Origin: Planctomycetota bacterium
GTDB taxonomy: Bacteria; Planctomycetota; UBA1135; UBA2386
Assembly (NCBI GenBank): GCA_016713175.1
Contig: JADJPQ010000001.1
Span: forward strand, 516,001 to 580,000
Length of the DNA: 64,000 nt
Direction: 5' to 3'
Part shown: positions 51,595 to 60,744 of the stretch, piece after piece
Position numbering within the stretch: the first letter of the stretch is position 1
Layout: each line of letters begins with the position of its first letter
Notes under the pieces: model-generated
Database searches by the model: none
What the model saw: the letters and a program-made list of their open reading frames with translations, nothing else
What the model was told of the DNA's origin: nothing
Translations under genes and position numbers: made by a program

Positions 51595-52926
51595 ATGACC
51601 GCGGCGGCACGACATAACGCGCCGGTGGACCGTTCCCGGTTGTGGCTGCTGCCGTTGCTGCTCGCCGTCATGGTGGCCGGCGGCTGGTACTTCGGCTTCC
51701 GCGCCAAGGCCGACGACCGTGAACTGCCGGTCTACGTGACCGGTGCCGAACGGATGGTCGCCGGCGAGGAGATCTACCGGCGCGGCACCGACGCCAAGCC
51801 GTTCACCTACCCGCCGTTCGCCGCGGTGCCGTTCGTGCCGTTCATCCACTTGCCGCCCGACTGGCAACCGCCGGTCTGGTTTGCGGTCAACTTCGCGATC
51901 CTGCTGGCGGTGCTGCGCTGGTTGCATCGCGCGGGCAATGACCCGGGCGACGGCCGGGCGCGAGCGGTGCGCTTCTGGCTGGTCTCGGCGGCACTCGGCG
52001 CGCACCACGTGACGTCGGTGTTCACCAACCAGAGCCACGATCTGCTGATCCTGGGAACCGTGACACTGGTGGCGGCGGCCTGGTGTCGCGGGCGTGCGAC
52101 CGCCGGCGTGTGGGCGGCAGCCGGAGCGGCGATCAAGGCGACGCCACTGCTGTTCGTCGGGTTGTTCGCGTTGCGCCTGCGCGTCGGAACGCTGGTCGTG
52201 ATGGCCGTGGCCTTGGCGGCACTGTCGCTGGTGCCGGACCAGGTGTGGCCGCGAACGGACGGACGTTCATGGCTGATGGCCTGGTACGAGATCAACCTGC
52301 GCTCCCTCCAGGTCGGCGGCACGGCCGATGCCGCCGGGGCGTGGAATCCGCACAGCGTGCTCAATCAGAGTCTGTCCGGCACGTTGATGCGGCTGCTGAC
52401 CGCGGTCCAGCAGCCCGGCAAGTTCGTGGAGGAAGGGGTCGCGCTGGCCGAACTGACGCCGGGGACGTTCCGACTCGTCTCCCTGGCGGCGCAGGCCGGC
52501 GTGCTGGTCCTGATCGCGTGGGGCATCCGGCGAGCGGCGGCCGTGGTGCGGACGGCGACCGACGCCGTGGCGGCGCAACGTCGCGTCGGGCTGGGCGAGG
52601 TCGCACTGATCGCCTGTGGGATGGTGCTGTTGTCGCCGCAGAGCAGCAAGGCGCACTTCTGTATCTGGCTGCTGCCGGGCGCGTTCCTGGCGGCGGCCCT
52701 GTTTCGGCGGCGCGATCCGATGTTGTGGCTGCTGGCCTTGCTGGCGTTCGCGGTCGGTACGCTGACCGCCAAGGGGGTCGTCGGCTCGGCCCTCGGCAAC
52801 CGACTGCTGGCCTACGGCACCACGACCTGGAGCACGGTGCTGCTGGCGCTGGCGACCGTGCGCGCCCTCGGTCCCGTCGTCACAACGCCGAGTACTTCGG
52901 CGCCGTCGGCGCAGGGCGGACGATGA
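51595..52926 (+). CDS. GT87-type (DUF2029) membrane glycosyltransferase
   Basis: The 443-residue protein has about ten membrane spans. The first periplasmic loop has the acidic motif and Tyr typical of GT-C enzymes: ADDRELPVYVTGAERMVAGEEIYRRG. Further landmarks are FTYPPFAAVPF and GAAIKATPLLFVG. GT87 enzymes transfer mannose or arabinose from polyprenyl phosphate donors. The gene is next to a prenyltransferase of the DPPR type. I start at ATG 51595, after which the hydrophobic anchor begins. Confidence 0.8.
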   Translation: MTAAARHNAPVDRSRLWLLPLLLAVMVAGGWYFGFRAKADDRELPVYVTGAERMVAGEEIYRRGTDAKPFTYPPFAAVPFVPFIHLPPDWQPPVWFAVNFAILLAVLRWLHRAGNDPGDGRARAVRFWLVSAALGAHHVTSVFTNQSHDLLILGTVTLVAAAWCRGRATAGVWAAAGAAIKATPLLFVGLFALRLRVGTLVVMAVALAALSLVPDQVWPRTDGRSWLMAWYEINLRSLQVGGTADAAGAWNPHSVLNQSLSGTLMRLLTAVQQPGKFVEEGVALAELTPGTFRLVSLAAQAGVLVLIAWGIRRAAAVVRTATDAVAAQRRVGLGEVALIACGMVLLSPQSSKAHFCIWLLPGAFLAAALFRRRDPMLWLLALLAFAVGTLTAKGVVGSALGNRLLAYGTTTWSTVLLALATVRALGPVVTTPSTSAPSAQGGR

Positions 52927-53789
52927 GTCGCCGCGGTCCGTTCCTGCTGCTGGCGCTGCTGCCTGGTTGCAGCGGTTGTGGTGCGCCGTCGACGCTCGCT
53001 TCCGGGCGCATCGCGTTGGCGCCGGAACTGCGCGAGGTGTCGGCGATCGTCGCGATCGATGCCGCACAGGCGGTCTGCGTGCAGGACGAGGTCGGCGTGT
53101 TGTTCACGGTCGATATCACCGATGGCCGCTTGCGGCGACAGCAACCGTTCGGCCGGGCCGGCGACTACGAGGGTCTGTGTCGCGTCGGCGAACAGTGGTT
53201 CGTGCTGCGCTCCGATGGTGTGTTGTCGTGCCTGCAGCCCGACGCCGATCGGCTGCAGGTCGCGGGTTCGTGGCAGTTGCCCTGGCCGCATGACGAGTGG
53301 GAAGGACTGTGCCACGATCCGGCCAGCCGACGCCTGCTGCTGGCACCGAAGTCGGTCGATGGCAAGGGCAAGAACGGGCGTGACCGGCGACCGCTTTACG
53401 CCTTCGATCTGGTCGAGCGCCGGCCGGAGCCAGCAGCGTTCCTGGAGTTGTCGGTGCAGGACCTCGCCGAACAGGCGACGGCGCTCGGCATCGCGGTGCC
53501 GACCAAGACCACCGAACGCGGCAAGGAGCGGCTCGATCTGCAGCTGCTGTGGAGCGAGATCGCCATCGCGCCGACCGGAGACCTCGTGTTGCTGAGTGCG
53601 GCCGGACACGCTCTGGTCACCGTGGATCGCACTGGCCGGCTGCGCGATCTGCAGTTCCTCGACGCGTCGGTGCTGCCCCAGCCGGAAGGGATGACATTCC
53701 TGACCGATGGCCGACTGCTGATCGCGAGCGAAGCGGGGGGCGGCGGCGCCGCGATTGCCGCGATCGTGCCTTGGTCCCCTCGTCGGTGA
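52923..53789 (+). CDS. Probable lipoprotein beta-propeller (SdiA-regulated/YjiK-like)
   Basis: The 288-residue protein starts with a hydrophobic signal ending in LLPGCSGC, a possible lipobox. Beta-propeller-like strands follow: ELREVSAIVAIDAAQ, DYEGLCRVGEQWFVL, DEWEGLCHDPASRRLLLA and QPEGMTFLTDGRLLIASE. The paired 'EGL..' and 'PEGM.F..DG.L.I..E' motifs match the SdiA-regulated/phytase-like propeller family. The ATG overlaps the stop of the GT87 gene. Confidence 0.7.
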   Translation: MSRRGPFLLLALLPGCSGCGAPSTLASGRIALAPELREVSAIVAIDAAQAVCVQDEVGVLFTVDITDGRLRRQQPFGRAGDYEGLCRVGEQWFVLRSDGVLSCLQPDADRLQVAGSWQLPWPHDEWEGLCHDPASRRLLLAPKSVDGKGKNGRDRRPLYAFDLVERRPEPAAFLELSVQDLAEQATALGIAVPTKTTERGKERLDLQLLWSEIAIAPTGDLVLLSAAGHALVTVDRTGRLRDLQFLDASVLPQPEGMTFLTDGRLLIASEAGGGGAAIAAIVPWSPRR

Positions 53790-53795
53790 TCGCGT

Positions 53796-54686
53796 TCAGC
53801 GGCTGCCGAGCACGGCGAGCACCAGTCCGACATACAGCAGGCCGGCGATGATCAGCGGCGCGTCCGAGAACAGCAGTTTCGCCGGATCGCCACCTTCGGA
53901 CTTGCGGAACACCAGGAACAGGTAGCGGAACACGCCGTAGGTGACGACCGGAACCGTCAGCATCAGGCCTTCGGTCTTGTGGATCGCGATGGTCTCGGGG
54001 CTGACGGTGTACAGCGAGTAGCTGAGAATGCTCAGCGCCGCCAACGGCCCGATCATCATGCTCAGGAACGGCACCGAGTAGTCCTTCATGGTCGCCCGGG
54101 TCTGGCCGCTGGCCTCGCCCTGGCGGCCGAGTTCCTCGTAGCGTTTGCAGAACGCCAGGAACAACGCGAAGAAGAACGTGCACAGCAGGATCCAGTGCGA
54201 CGTCTTGACGCCGATCGCGGCGGCGCCGGCGTGCACCCGGAGCTGGAAGCCGAGCGCGATGCACATGCAATCGACGATGATGACGCGCTTGAGACCGAAC
54301 GAGTACGCCAGGTTCAACGCCAGGTAACTGGCGGGCCAGACCGCGAAAGCGACCTGATCGGGCACGGATGGGACGCCGAACCAGGCAATGGCGGCGGCAA
54401 TCGCGAGCAACGCGACCAGACCGCCGATCGCGATCGGCACCGGCAGCGCGCCCGAGGCGATCGGCCGGTGGCGCTTCTTCGGATGGCGCGCATCCTCCTC
54501 GCGGTCGACGATGTCGTTCAGCAGGTATATCGAACTGGCCGCCAGGCAGAACGTCAGGAAGCCCAACCCGGCCAGACCCCAGCCCGCCAGTTCGCGCACG
54601 CGGGGCGTGAACAGCAACGGCGCGAACACCAGCAGGTTCTTGACCCATTGGTGTGGGCGCATGGCACGGACGAACGTCCACAACAT
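53796..54686 (-). CDS. UbiA-family prenyltransferase, decaprenyl-phosphate phosphoribosyltransferase type
   Basis: The 296-residue protein has about eight membrane helices. The first Asp-rich motif reads LLNDIVDREEDARHPKKRHRPIASG, with the KKR.RPIA.G form typical of DPPR synthases (mycobacterial Rv3806c). The start MRPHQWVKNLLVFAP is likewise typical of that subgroup. Second motif: YEELGRQ. The family moves phosphoribose onto polyprenyl phosphate, the first step to polyprenyl-phospho-arabinose or ribose donors. Confidence 0.85.
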   Translation of the reverse strand: MLWTFVRAMRPHQWVKNLLVFAPLLFTPRVRELAGWGLAGLGFLTFCLAASSIYLLNDIVDREEDARHPKKRHRPIASGALPVPIAIGGLVALLAIAAAIAWFGVPSVPDQVAFAVWPASYLALNLAYSFGLKRVIIVDCMCIALGFQLRVHAGAAAIGVKTSHWILLCTFFFALFLAFCKRYEELGRQGEASGQTRATMKDYSVPFLSMMIGPLAALSILSYSLYTVSPETIAIHKTEGLMLTVPVVTYGVFRYLFLVFRKSEGGDPAKLLFSDAPLIIAGLLYVGLVLAVLGSR

Positions 54687-54782
54687 GCGTTCGCATCATG
54701 GAGCGAACCTTCATGAAGGCAAGGCTGTGTTGTCGTTCCGTCGCGCACCCTCACCCGCTAGGTTTGCGACGCCACGGATTCG

Positions 54783-56891
54783 ATGAAACCAGGCAAGCGT
54801 CGTAGTCTCGATGGTCTGTTCCGGCCGCGCTCGGTCGCGGTGATCGGTGCCAGCCGGCGTCCCGGCTCGATCGGTCGCCAGGTGGTCGCCAATCTGATCG
54901 GCGGCGGGTTCACCGGCCCGGTCTACCCGGTCAATCCGGCCGCCGAAGTCGTGCTGTCGGTGCCGGCGCACGCATCGGTGCGGGCAATTCCCGGGCCCGT
55001 CGATCTTGCGGTGCTGGTGGTGCCGCCGGACGTCGTGCTGACCGTGGCCGAGGAATGCGGACGCAAGGGTGTCCGCGGGCTGGTGGTCATCACCGCGGGT
55101 TTCCGCGAGATCGGCGGCGCCGGCATCGTCCGCGAGGAACGGTTGCAGGCGATCGCCCGCCGGCACGGCATGCGGGTGATCGGCCCCAACTGCATGGGGA
55201 TCATCAACACGCAGCCGGAGTTCGCCTGCAACGCCAGCTTCGCGGCAACGCCGACACGGCCGGGTGCCGTGGCGATGGTGTCGCAGTCGGGCGCGCTCGG
55301 CGAGGCCATCCTGGCCGATGCGGCGCAGGCGGGGCTAGGCGTGGCGATGTTCGCGTCGGTCGGCAACCGTGTGGACGTGACTGCCGCCGACCTGCTGGCG
55401 TACTGGGAAGACGATCCGCAGGTGCAGGTGATCCTGCTGTATCTCGAGAGCGTCGGCGAGCCGCAGGAGTTCGTGCAGGTCGCCCGGCGGGTCGCGCGCA
55501 AGAAGCCGATCATCGCGGTGAAGTCCGGCCGCAGCGATGCCGGCGCCGCCGCCGCCAGTTCGCACACCGGCTCGATTGCCGGCGCCGACGTGGCTGCCGA
55601 CACCCTGCTGGCGCAGTGCGGCGTGTTGCGCGTCGACAGCTTCCGCGACATGTTCGCGCTGGCCCAGGCGCTGCTGACGCAGCCGCCACCGCGCGGACCG
55701 AAGATGGCGGTGGTCACCAACGCCGGCGGGCCGGGCATCCTGGCGACCGATGCGCTGGTCGGGCTCGGACTCGAAGTGCCGGCGTTGGCGCCTGCAACCG
55801 GGCGCCGGCTGCGCAGGGTATTGCCGCCCGAGGCGTCGGTGCACAACCCGGTCGACCTGATCGCATCGGCCGATGCCGCGCGCTACCGCGCTGCGCTGCG
55901 GGTCGTGGCCAAGGATCCTCACGTCGACGGCCTGGTGGTGCTGTTCGTGTCGCCGATCATGATCGACGCCGCAGCCGTCGCGCAGGCGATCGTCGACGAG
56001 ACGCGCGCGTGCGGCCGGCCGGTGCTGGCCTGTGTCATGGGCCGGCAGCGCGGCGACGAGGCGCAGCAGATCCTGCTGCAGGCCGGCATCCCGGTGTTCC
56101 GTTATCCGGAAGATGCCGCGACGACGCTGCAATTGATGTTGCGCCGGCATGTCTGGCTCGAACGGCGCCCGGTGCCGCATCGGCGCCTGCAGGTCGGTCG
56201 CGCGGCCGCGCAGCGGATCCTCGGGCGCGCCAGGACGTCGCCGTGGCTGTCGGCGGCGGAGACCGAGTCGGTGCTGATGGCCTATGGCATCCTCTTCGCC
56301 AGGTCGCGCCGGATCGCCACCCCGGGCGACGCCGTGGCCGCGGCCCACGAACTCGGATGGCCGATCGTCGTCAAGGCGGAGGCGACCGGGTTGCTGCACA
56401 AGAGCGAACATCGCGCGGTTCGTACCGGGTTGCACACCGGCGACGACGTGTTCGCCGCCGCCGAGGACCTGTTGCGCCGGTTGCGGCCGCAGTTCCCGGA
56501 CGTGGCGCTGCAGGTGCAGGCCCATGCGCAGGGGCACCGTGAAGTGCTGCTCGGCATGACGCGTGATCCCCGCTACGGCCCGTTGTTCGCGGCCGGACTC
56601 GGCGGCGTGCAGGTCGAGGTGATGCGCGACGTCGCGGTACGCGTCGGCCCGCTCGATGCCCGCGACCCGTTCGAGATGTTCGCCCAACTGAAGGGCCGCG
56701 TGCTGCTCGGCGAGTTCCGCGGCGCCCCGGCGGCCGACCTCGATGCCGCTGCCGACACGCTGCTGCGGCTGCAGCAGCTGGTGCACGATTTCCCGCAGAT
56801 CCAGGAAGTCGAAGTCAATCCGTTCATCCTCGCTGCCAAGGGCAAGGTCAGTGCGGCGGTCGATGGCCGGTTGCGGGTGGAGTTGCGATGA
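54783..56891 (+). CDS. ADP-forming acetate/acyl-CoA synthetase, fused alpha-beta
   Basis: The 702-residue protein has a CoA-binding Rossmann domain (about 10-130, FRPRSVAVIGASRRPGSIG). Two ligase-CoA domains follow (VSQSGALGEAILADA and the phospho-His region SSHTGSIAG), then a C-terminal ATP-grasp domain from about 480 (SAAETESVLMAYGI, PIVVKAEATGLLHKSEHRAV). The fused arrangement is common in bacteria and archaea. It interconverts acyl-CoA plus ADP and acid plus ATP. A GNAT domain is absent. Confidence 0.9.
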   Translation: MKPGKRRSLDGLFRPRSVAVIGASRRPGSIGRQVVANLIGGGFTGPVYPVNPAAEVVLSVPAHASVRAIPGPVDLAVLVVPPDVVLTVAEECGRKGVRGLVVITAGFREIGGAGIVREERLQAIARRHGMRVIGPNCMGIINTQPEFACNASFAATPTRPGAVAMVSQSGALGEAILADAAQAGLGVAMFASVGNRVDVTAADLLAYWEDDPQVQVILLYLESVGEPQEFVQVARRVARKKPIIAVKSGRSDAGAAAASSHTGSIAGADVAADTLLAQCGVLRVDSFRDMFALAQALLTQPPPRGPKMAVVTNAGGPGILATDALVGLGLEVPALAPATGRRLRRVLPPEASVHNPVDLIASADAARYRAALRVVAKDPHVDGLVVLFVSPIMIDAAAVAQAIVDETRACGRPVLACVMGRQRGDEAQQILLQAGIPVFRYPEDAATTLQLMLRRHVWLERRPVPHRRLQVGRAAAQRILGRARTSPWLSAAETESVLMAYGILFARSRRIATPGDAVAAAHELGWPIVVKAEATGLLHKSEHRAVRTGLHTGDDVFAAAEDLLRRLRPQFPDVALQVQAHAQGHREVLLGMTRDPRYGPLFAAGLGGVQVEVMRDVAVRVGPLDARDPFEMFAQLKGRVLLGEFRGAPAADLDAAADTLLRLQQLVHDFPQIQEVEVNPFILAAKGKVSAAVDGRLRVELR

Positions 56892-57625
56892 CCGAAGGTT
56901 CTCCGGCGCTGCGGTTCTCACTGATCGTGCCGATCTACAACGAAGAAGCGAACGTCGCGGCACTGCTCGACGAGGTCGCGGCCGTGCTGCTGCTGCACGG
57001 ACCGTTCGAAGCGGTGCTGGTCAACGACGGCAGCAAGGATCAGAGTCTGCAGCGGATGCGCGAATGGAAGGCGGCGCGGCAGGCGGACTGGCTGCGGATC
57101 GTCGACCTCGTCGCCAACTGCGGTCAGAGCGCCGCGGTGATGGCCGGGGTCGAGCAGGCCCGCGCTCCGATCGTCGCGACGCTCGATGGCGACATGCAGA
57201 ACGATCCGCGCGACCTGCCGGCCATGGTTGCCCAGGTCGAATCCGGTGCTTGCGACATGGTCGCCGGCGTGCGGCGCAAGCGGCGCGACTCGCTGGTGCG
57301 GCGGTGGTCGTCGAAGATCGGCAACGGCGCCCGCAACTGGATCACCGGCGATCGGGTGACCGATGCTGCCTGCGGCATCAAGGTGGTCCGGCGCGAGTTC
57401 TTCCTGCGGGCACCGAAGTTCGTCGGTATGCACCGGTTCATGGCCTCGCTGACGCGGTGGCTGGGCGGCAAGGTCGTCGAAGTCGACGTCAACCACCGGC
57501 CGCGAGCGGCGGGCACCGCCAAGTACGGCGTCGGCAACCGGGCCCTGCGTGGGTTGCGCGACTGCTTCGCGATGCGCTGGCTGCGGCAGCGGATGCTCCG
57601 GCACTTGGTCAAGAACGAATACTGA
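56888..57625 (+). CDS. GT2 family glycosyltransferase, polyprenyl-phosphate type
   Basis: The 245-residue protein has FSLIVPIYNEEANV near the start, VNDGSKDQSL and DGDMQNDPRDLP, the metal- and nucleotide-binding motifs of DPM1/GtrB-like enzymes. It lacks the C-terminal membrane pair of GtrB, as DPM1 does. It likely makes polyprenyl-phosphate sugar for the downstream GT39 enzyme. It overlaps the previous stop by 4 bases. Confidence 0.88.
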   Translation: MTEGSPALRFSLIVPIYNEEANVAALLDEVAAVLLLHGPFEAVLVNDGSKDQSLQRMREWKAARQADWLRIVDLVANCGQSAAVMAGVEQARAPIVATLDGDMQNDPRDLPAMVAQVESGACDMVAGVRRKRRDSLVRRWSSKIGNGARNWITGDRVTDAACGIKVVRREFFLRAPKFVGMHRFMASLTRWLGGKVVEVDVNHRPRAAGTAKYGVGNRALRGLRDCFAMRWLRQRMLRHLVKNEY

Positions 57626-57684
57626 CGGCCGGGCGCCGATCGACGAGTGGAACCGCGTCGCGCGGCCGATAACGTGCCGCGGTC

Positions 57685-59217
57685 GTGGCGCGAGCCCTCA
57701 TCCTGTTGCTGCTGACCATCGTCGCCTGCTGGCCGCAGTGGTCGATCGCCGACTGGCACGGCACCGAAGGCCGGCGCGTCCAGATCGCCACCGAGATGGC
57801 GCAGTCGGGCGACTGGGTGGTGCCGACGCTCGGCCATGAGCCGACCTGGGCGAAGCCGCCGCTGCACTATTGGTTGCTGTTGTTCTGCCGGCAGTTGTTC
57901 GGCGACAGTTTCCTGGTCGCGCGTCTGCCGGCGGTGCTCGGCCACTGGCTGCTCGCGGTGCTGGCCATGGTGCTGTTGCGCCGCTCGTTCGGCGAACGCG
58001 CGGCCTGGATCGGCGCGCTCGGCGTGCTGTTGTCGCCAATGGCACTGTTCGAGGTGGCGACGGCCGAGATCGACCCGTTGTTCGCCAGTCTGACGGCCGC
58101 ATCGTTGTGGTGTCTGGCCAGCGGTGTCGCGCGCGAACGGACGGCGTGGGTCGGCGCGGCCGGGGTTCTGGGCGGGCTGGCCTGCCTGCAGAAGGGCGTG
58201 CCGTACCTGCTGTTCGCCGCCGGTGCCTGGCTGGTGTGGGGCCGCCATCGCCGGTTGCAGCGTTGGGCCTGGTACTTCCCGCCGCTGGTGGCGTTGCCGG
58301 CGGCCTACTACCTGCTGCTGATCACGACGCGGGGCTCATCGGCCGAACTGCTGGCCGTGATCCAGGACGAGACCGTCGGTCGGGTCAGTACGTTCGAGTG
58401 GCGGCACGTGCTGAAGACGCCCGAATTCTGGTTGCGCGCGGTCGCGGTGCAGTTGCCCTTCGTGCTGTGGTGCTTCTGGGAATGGCGTGGGCGGCGCGAC
58501 GCCCGCATGGATGCCGGGGACCTGATCCTGCGGATGTGCAGCGGCGGCGCCGTGCTGGCGGTCGTGATCCTGACGTTCTTCCCCGGACGGCCGACCCGCT
58601 ACCTGCTGCCGAACGTGCCGCTGTTCACCTTCGCGGTGGCGCCGGCGGTTGCCCACTTCGCGGCACAACAGCGCGAACTCGGTGGGTTCAGTCGCCGCCT
58701 GTTGCGGCTCCTCGCGCTTGGCGGCGCCGGCGCCCTGGTCGCGATGCCGTTCCTGCGTGCGGCGTCGGATCCGCGCCTGGTGGCCTTCGCGGTGGTGGTG
58801 GCGGTCCTGCCCTGGTGGATCAGGACGCCACGCGCGTTGGCGGCGATGTGCCTGTGGTTGCCGATCGTGGCCGCTTGGACCGTCGGTGGTGCCCGCACTG
58901 ACGCGTGGTCGACGTCCGACGACGCGCGACTGCCGTTCGGTGCCCTGCTGGCCTCCGAGTTGCGCCGGGAAGGCGTGCCGTTGCCGCAGCTGGCGACCTG
59001 GGGTCATCTGCAGTCCGGAGTGCTGCTCGGCATGGGGTTGCCGCAGGTGCCTGCCGGCGATGAGCCGCCGCCGATCGGCAGCGTGCCGCGCCGGCCGCCG
59101 ACCGCACCGTTCGTGTTGCGCGAAGAGGCTTGTGGCCCGCCGCCGGGCTACGCGCCGCGGCTGCGCTTCGCCACGCCATGGCAGGTGTTCACGCTCGAGC
59201 GGCGCACGGGTCCCTGA
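57685..59217 (+). CDS. GT39/ArnT-like membrane glycosyltransferase
   Basis: The 510-residue protein has more than ten membrane spans. It carries GTEGRRVQIATEM in the first loop, where the acidic residue lies in family members, then WAKPPLHYWLLLF. This is the ArnT/PMT pattern of enzymes that transfer a sugar from polyprenyl phosphate to lipid or protein on the periplasmic side. The start is a GTG at 57685; the stop overlaps the next ATG (TGATG). Confidence 0.85.
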   Translation: MARALILLLLTIVACWPQWSIADWHGTEGRRVQIATEMAQSGDWVVPTLGHEPTWAKPPLHYWLLLFCRQLFGDSFLVARLPAVLGHWLLAVLAMVLLRRSFGERAAWIGALGVLLSPMALFEVATAEIDPLFASLTAASLWCLASGVARERTAWVGAAGVLGGLACLQKGVPYLLFAAGAWLVWGRHRRLQRWAWYFPPLVALPAAYYLLLITTRGSSAELLAVIQDETVGRVSTFEWRHVLKTPEFWLRAVAVQLPFVLWCFWEWRGRRDARMDAGDLILRMCSGGAVLAVVILTFFPGRPTRYLLPNVPLFTFAVAPAVAHFAAQQRELGGFSRRLLRLLALGGAGALVAMPFLRAASDPRLVAFAVVVAVLPWWIRTPRALAAMCLWLPIVAAWTVGGARTDAWSTSDDARLPFGALLASELRREGVPLPQLATWGHLQSGVLLGMGLPQVPAGDEPPPIGSVPRRPPTAPFVLREEACGPPPGYAPRLRFATPWQVFTLERRTGP

Positions 59218-60212
59218 TGCGCGTGCTGTTCGTGCGGTTGTCGGCGATGGGCGATCTGGTCCAGTCGCTCGGCGCGATGCAGGCTCTGCGCGCCGCACGG
59301 CCCGATTGGCCGATCCAGGTCTGCACCCAGAGCACACTGGCGCCGTTGCTCGAGCAGCAGCCGGGAGCGTGGACGGTCATCGCGCATGATCGCCGCGGAG
59401 GGCTGCGCGCGCTGCTGGCGACGCGGCGCCGCCTCCGAGAGCTTGGTTGCGAGGTCGCCGTCGATCTGCAGGGCAATTGGAAGAGTGCGTTGCTGGCCCG
59501 TTTGGCCGGCGCGCCGGTGGTCGGCGCGGCGGCGCGCTGGCGTCAGGAACCGACCAGTTCGTGGTTGCTCGGGCGACGCCTCGCGATCGCCGGCCCGCGG
59601 CATCCGGCACTGGTCGCCGCGACACTGGTGCAGGCGCTGGCACCAGAAGCGATCGTGCAGCGGCCCAGGCTGTTTGCGACCGAGGCCGAAGTGCAGGCGG
59701 CGGCCCGGACCGTAGCTCTGCTCGGCATCGAAGCGGCGCGGCCATTCCGGGTCGTCGTCGTCTCCAATCCGGCCGATCCGCGAGCCCTGCGCCCGACCCG
59801 TCTGGCCGAGCTGGCGAACGGTCAGCCGACGCTGCTGCTGGCCGGGCCTGCCGAGGAGCATGTGCAGTGGTCCGTGGCCGTGCCGACGTGGCGGCAACGG
59901 CCCGGCGAACTGCGGCGACTCGTCGGCCTCGGTGTGATGGTCCACCGTCTCGGCGGTGATGTCGTCGGACCCGACCAGGGCGCGACCCACGTGTTGGCGG
60001 CGTGCGGTGCATCTACGACCGTGTTGTTCGGTCCGCAGGATCCGGCGCGGACGGCCCCGCCTGCGGTCACGGTGCTCCAGCGTCGAGAACTGCCACCCTG
60101 TGCGCCGTGCGGCCGCCGCGTGTGCCACCATCCGGACGGGCCGGTCTGCATGGACTTCGGCATCGCCGATGGCGCGGTCACGCCGTTGCCGCCGTGGTTG
60201 CGTTCGCCGTGA
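59217..60212 (+). CDS. GT9 family heptosyltransferase-like protein
   Basis: The 331-residue protein has the GT9 entry motif VRLSAMGDLVQSLGAMQALR, VDLQGNWKSALLARLAG and a C-terminal VVGPDQGATHVLAACGASTTVLFGPQDP. These are the acceptor- and donor-binding regions of ADP-heptose transferases (WaaC/WaaF). It would act on an LPS-type core. The start overlaps the upstream stop. Confidence 0.88.
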   Translation: MRVLFVRLSAMGDLVQSLGAMQALRAARPDWPIQVCTQSTLAPLLEQQPGAWTVIAHDRRGGLRALLATRRRLRELGCEVAVDLQGNWKSALLARLAGAPVVGAAARWRQEPTSSWLLGRRLAIAGPRHPALVAATLVQALAPEAIVQRPRLFATEAEVQAAARTVALLGIEAARPFRVVVVSNPADPRALRPTRLAELANGQPTLLLAGPAEEHVQWSVAVPTWRQRPGELRRLVGLGVMVHRLGGDVVGPDQGATHVLAACGASTTVLFGPQDPARTAPPAVTVLQRRELPPCAPCGRRVCHHPDGPVCMDFGIADGAVTPLPPWLRSP

Positions 60213-60283
60213 TCGCCCGAGCGGCCCGTTCCCGCGCTTTCGGGGCTTGCAGCGTGCGCCGCCACCCGCTTCCCTAACCAACG

Positions 60284-60661
60284 ATGAGCACGGTCGGCCG
60301 TCAGCATGAACCCGCGCGTCTGGACTCGTTCCCCAATCCGGAGCCGCAGCGCGACTACGAGATCCGCTTCACCTGCCCGGAGTTCACCTGCGTCTGTCCG
60401 AAGACCGGCCAGCCGGACTTCGCGACGATCCGGATCCGCTATGTGCCCGACCAGCGCTGCGTCGAACTGAAGTCGCTGAAGCTCTACCTGTGGAGCTTCC
60501 GCGACGTCGGCGCCTTCCACGAGAAGGTGACCAACACCATCTGCGACGATCTCGTCGCTTTGGTGCAACCGCGGTTCCTCGAGGTGACGGGCGAATTCAA
60601 CGTTCGCGGCGGCATCCACACGACCGTGGTCTGTCGCCACGGCAAGAACCCTGACGTCTGA
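60284..60661 (+). CDS. queF: QueF, NADPH-dependent 7-cyano-7-deazaguanine reductase
   Basis: The 125-residue type I QueF contains FTCPEFTCVCPKTGQPDFA with the catalytic Cys region, then ELKSLKLYLWSFRD. It reduces preQ0 to preQ1 in queuosine biosynthesis. No other queuosine gene is adjacent. Confidence 0.93.
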   Translation: MSTVGRQHEPARLDSFPNPEPQRDYEIRFTCPEFTCVCPKTGQPDFATIRIRYVPDQRCVELKSLKLYLWSFRDVGAFHEKVTNTICDDLVALVQPRFLEVTGEFNVRGGIHTTVVCRHGKNPDV

Positions 60662-60664
60662 TTC

Positions 60665-60690
60665 TGCCGGCGAGCCGATCTCGCCGGGCA
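60665..60690 (+). terminator. Hairpin downstream of queF
   Basis: TGCCGGCGAG and CTCGCCGGGCA pair with one bulge around a 5-base loop, starting four bases after the queF stop. There is no T-run. Confidence 0.45.
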
Positions 60691-60703
60691 ATCAACAGAG
60701 AAT

Positions 60704-60744
60704 GCATGGCAAACAAGAACGCATGGCAAACAAGTAACGCATGA
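60704..60744 (+). promoter_or_regulatory. Tandem 17-bp repeat forming a 12-codon leader ORF
   Basis: GCATGGCAAACAAGAAC is directly repeated at 60704 and 60721. An ATG at 60706 opens a 12-residue frame whose TGA (60742-60744) overlaps the ATG of the following gene at 60741. A second nested ATG gives a 4-codon frame. This may be a translational leader, or a chance result of repeat slippage. Confidence 0.35.
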
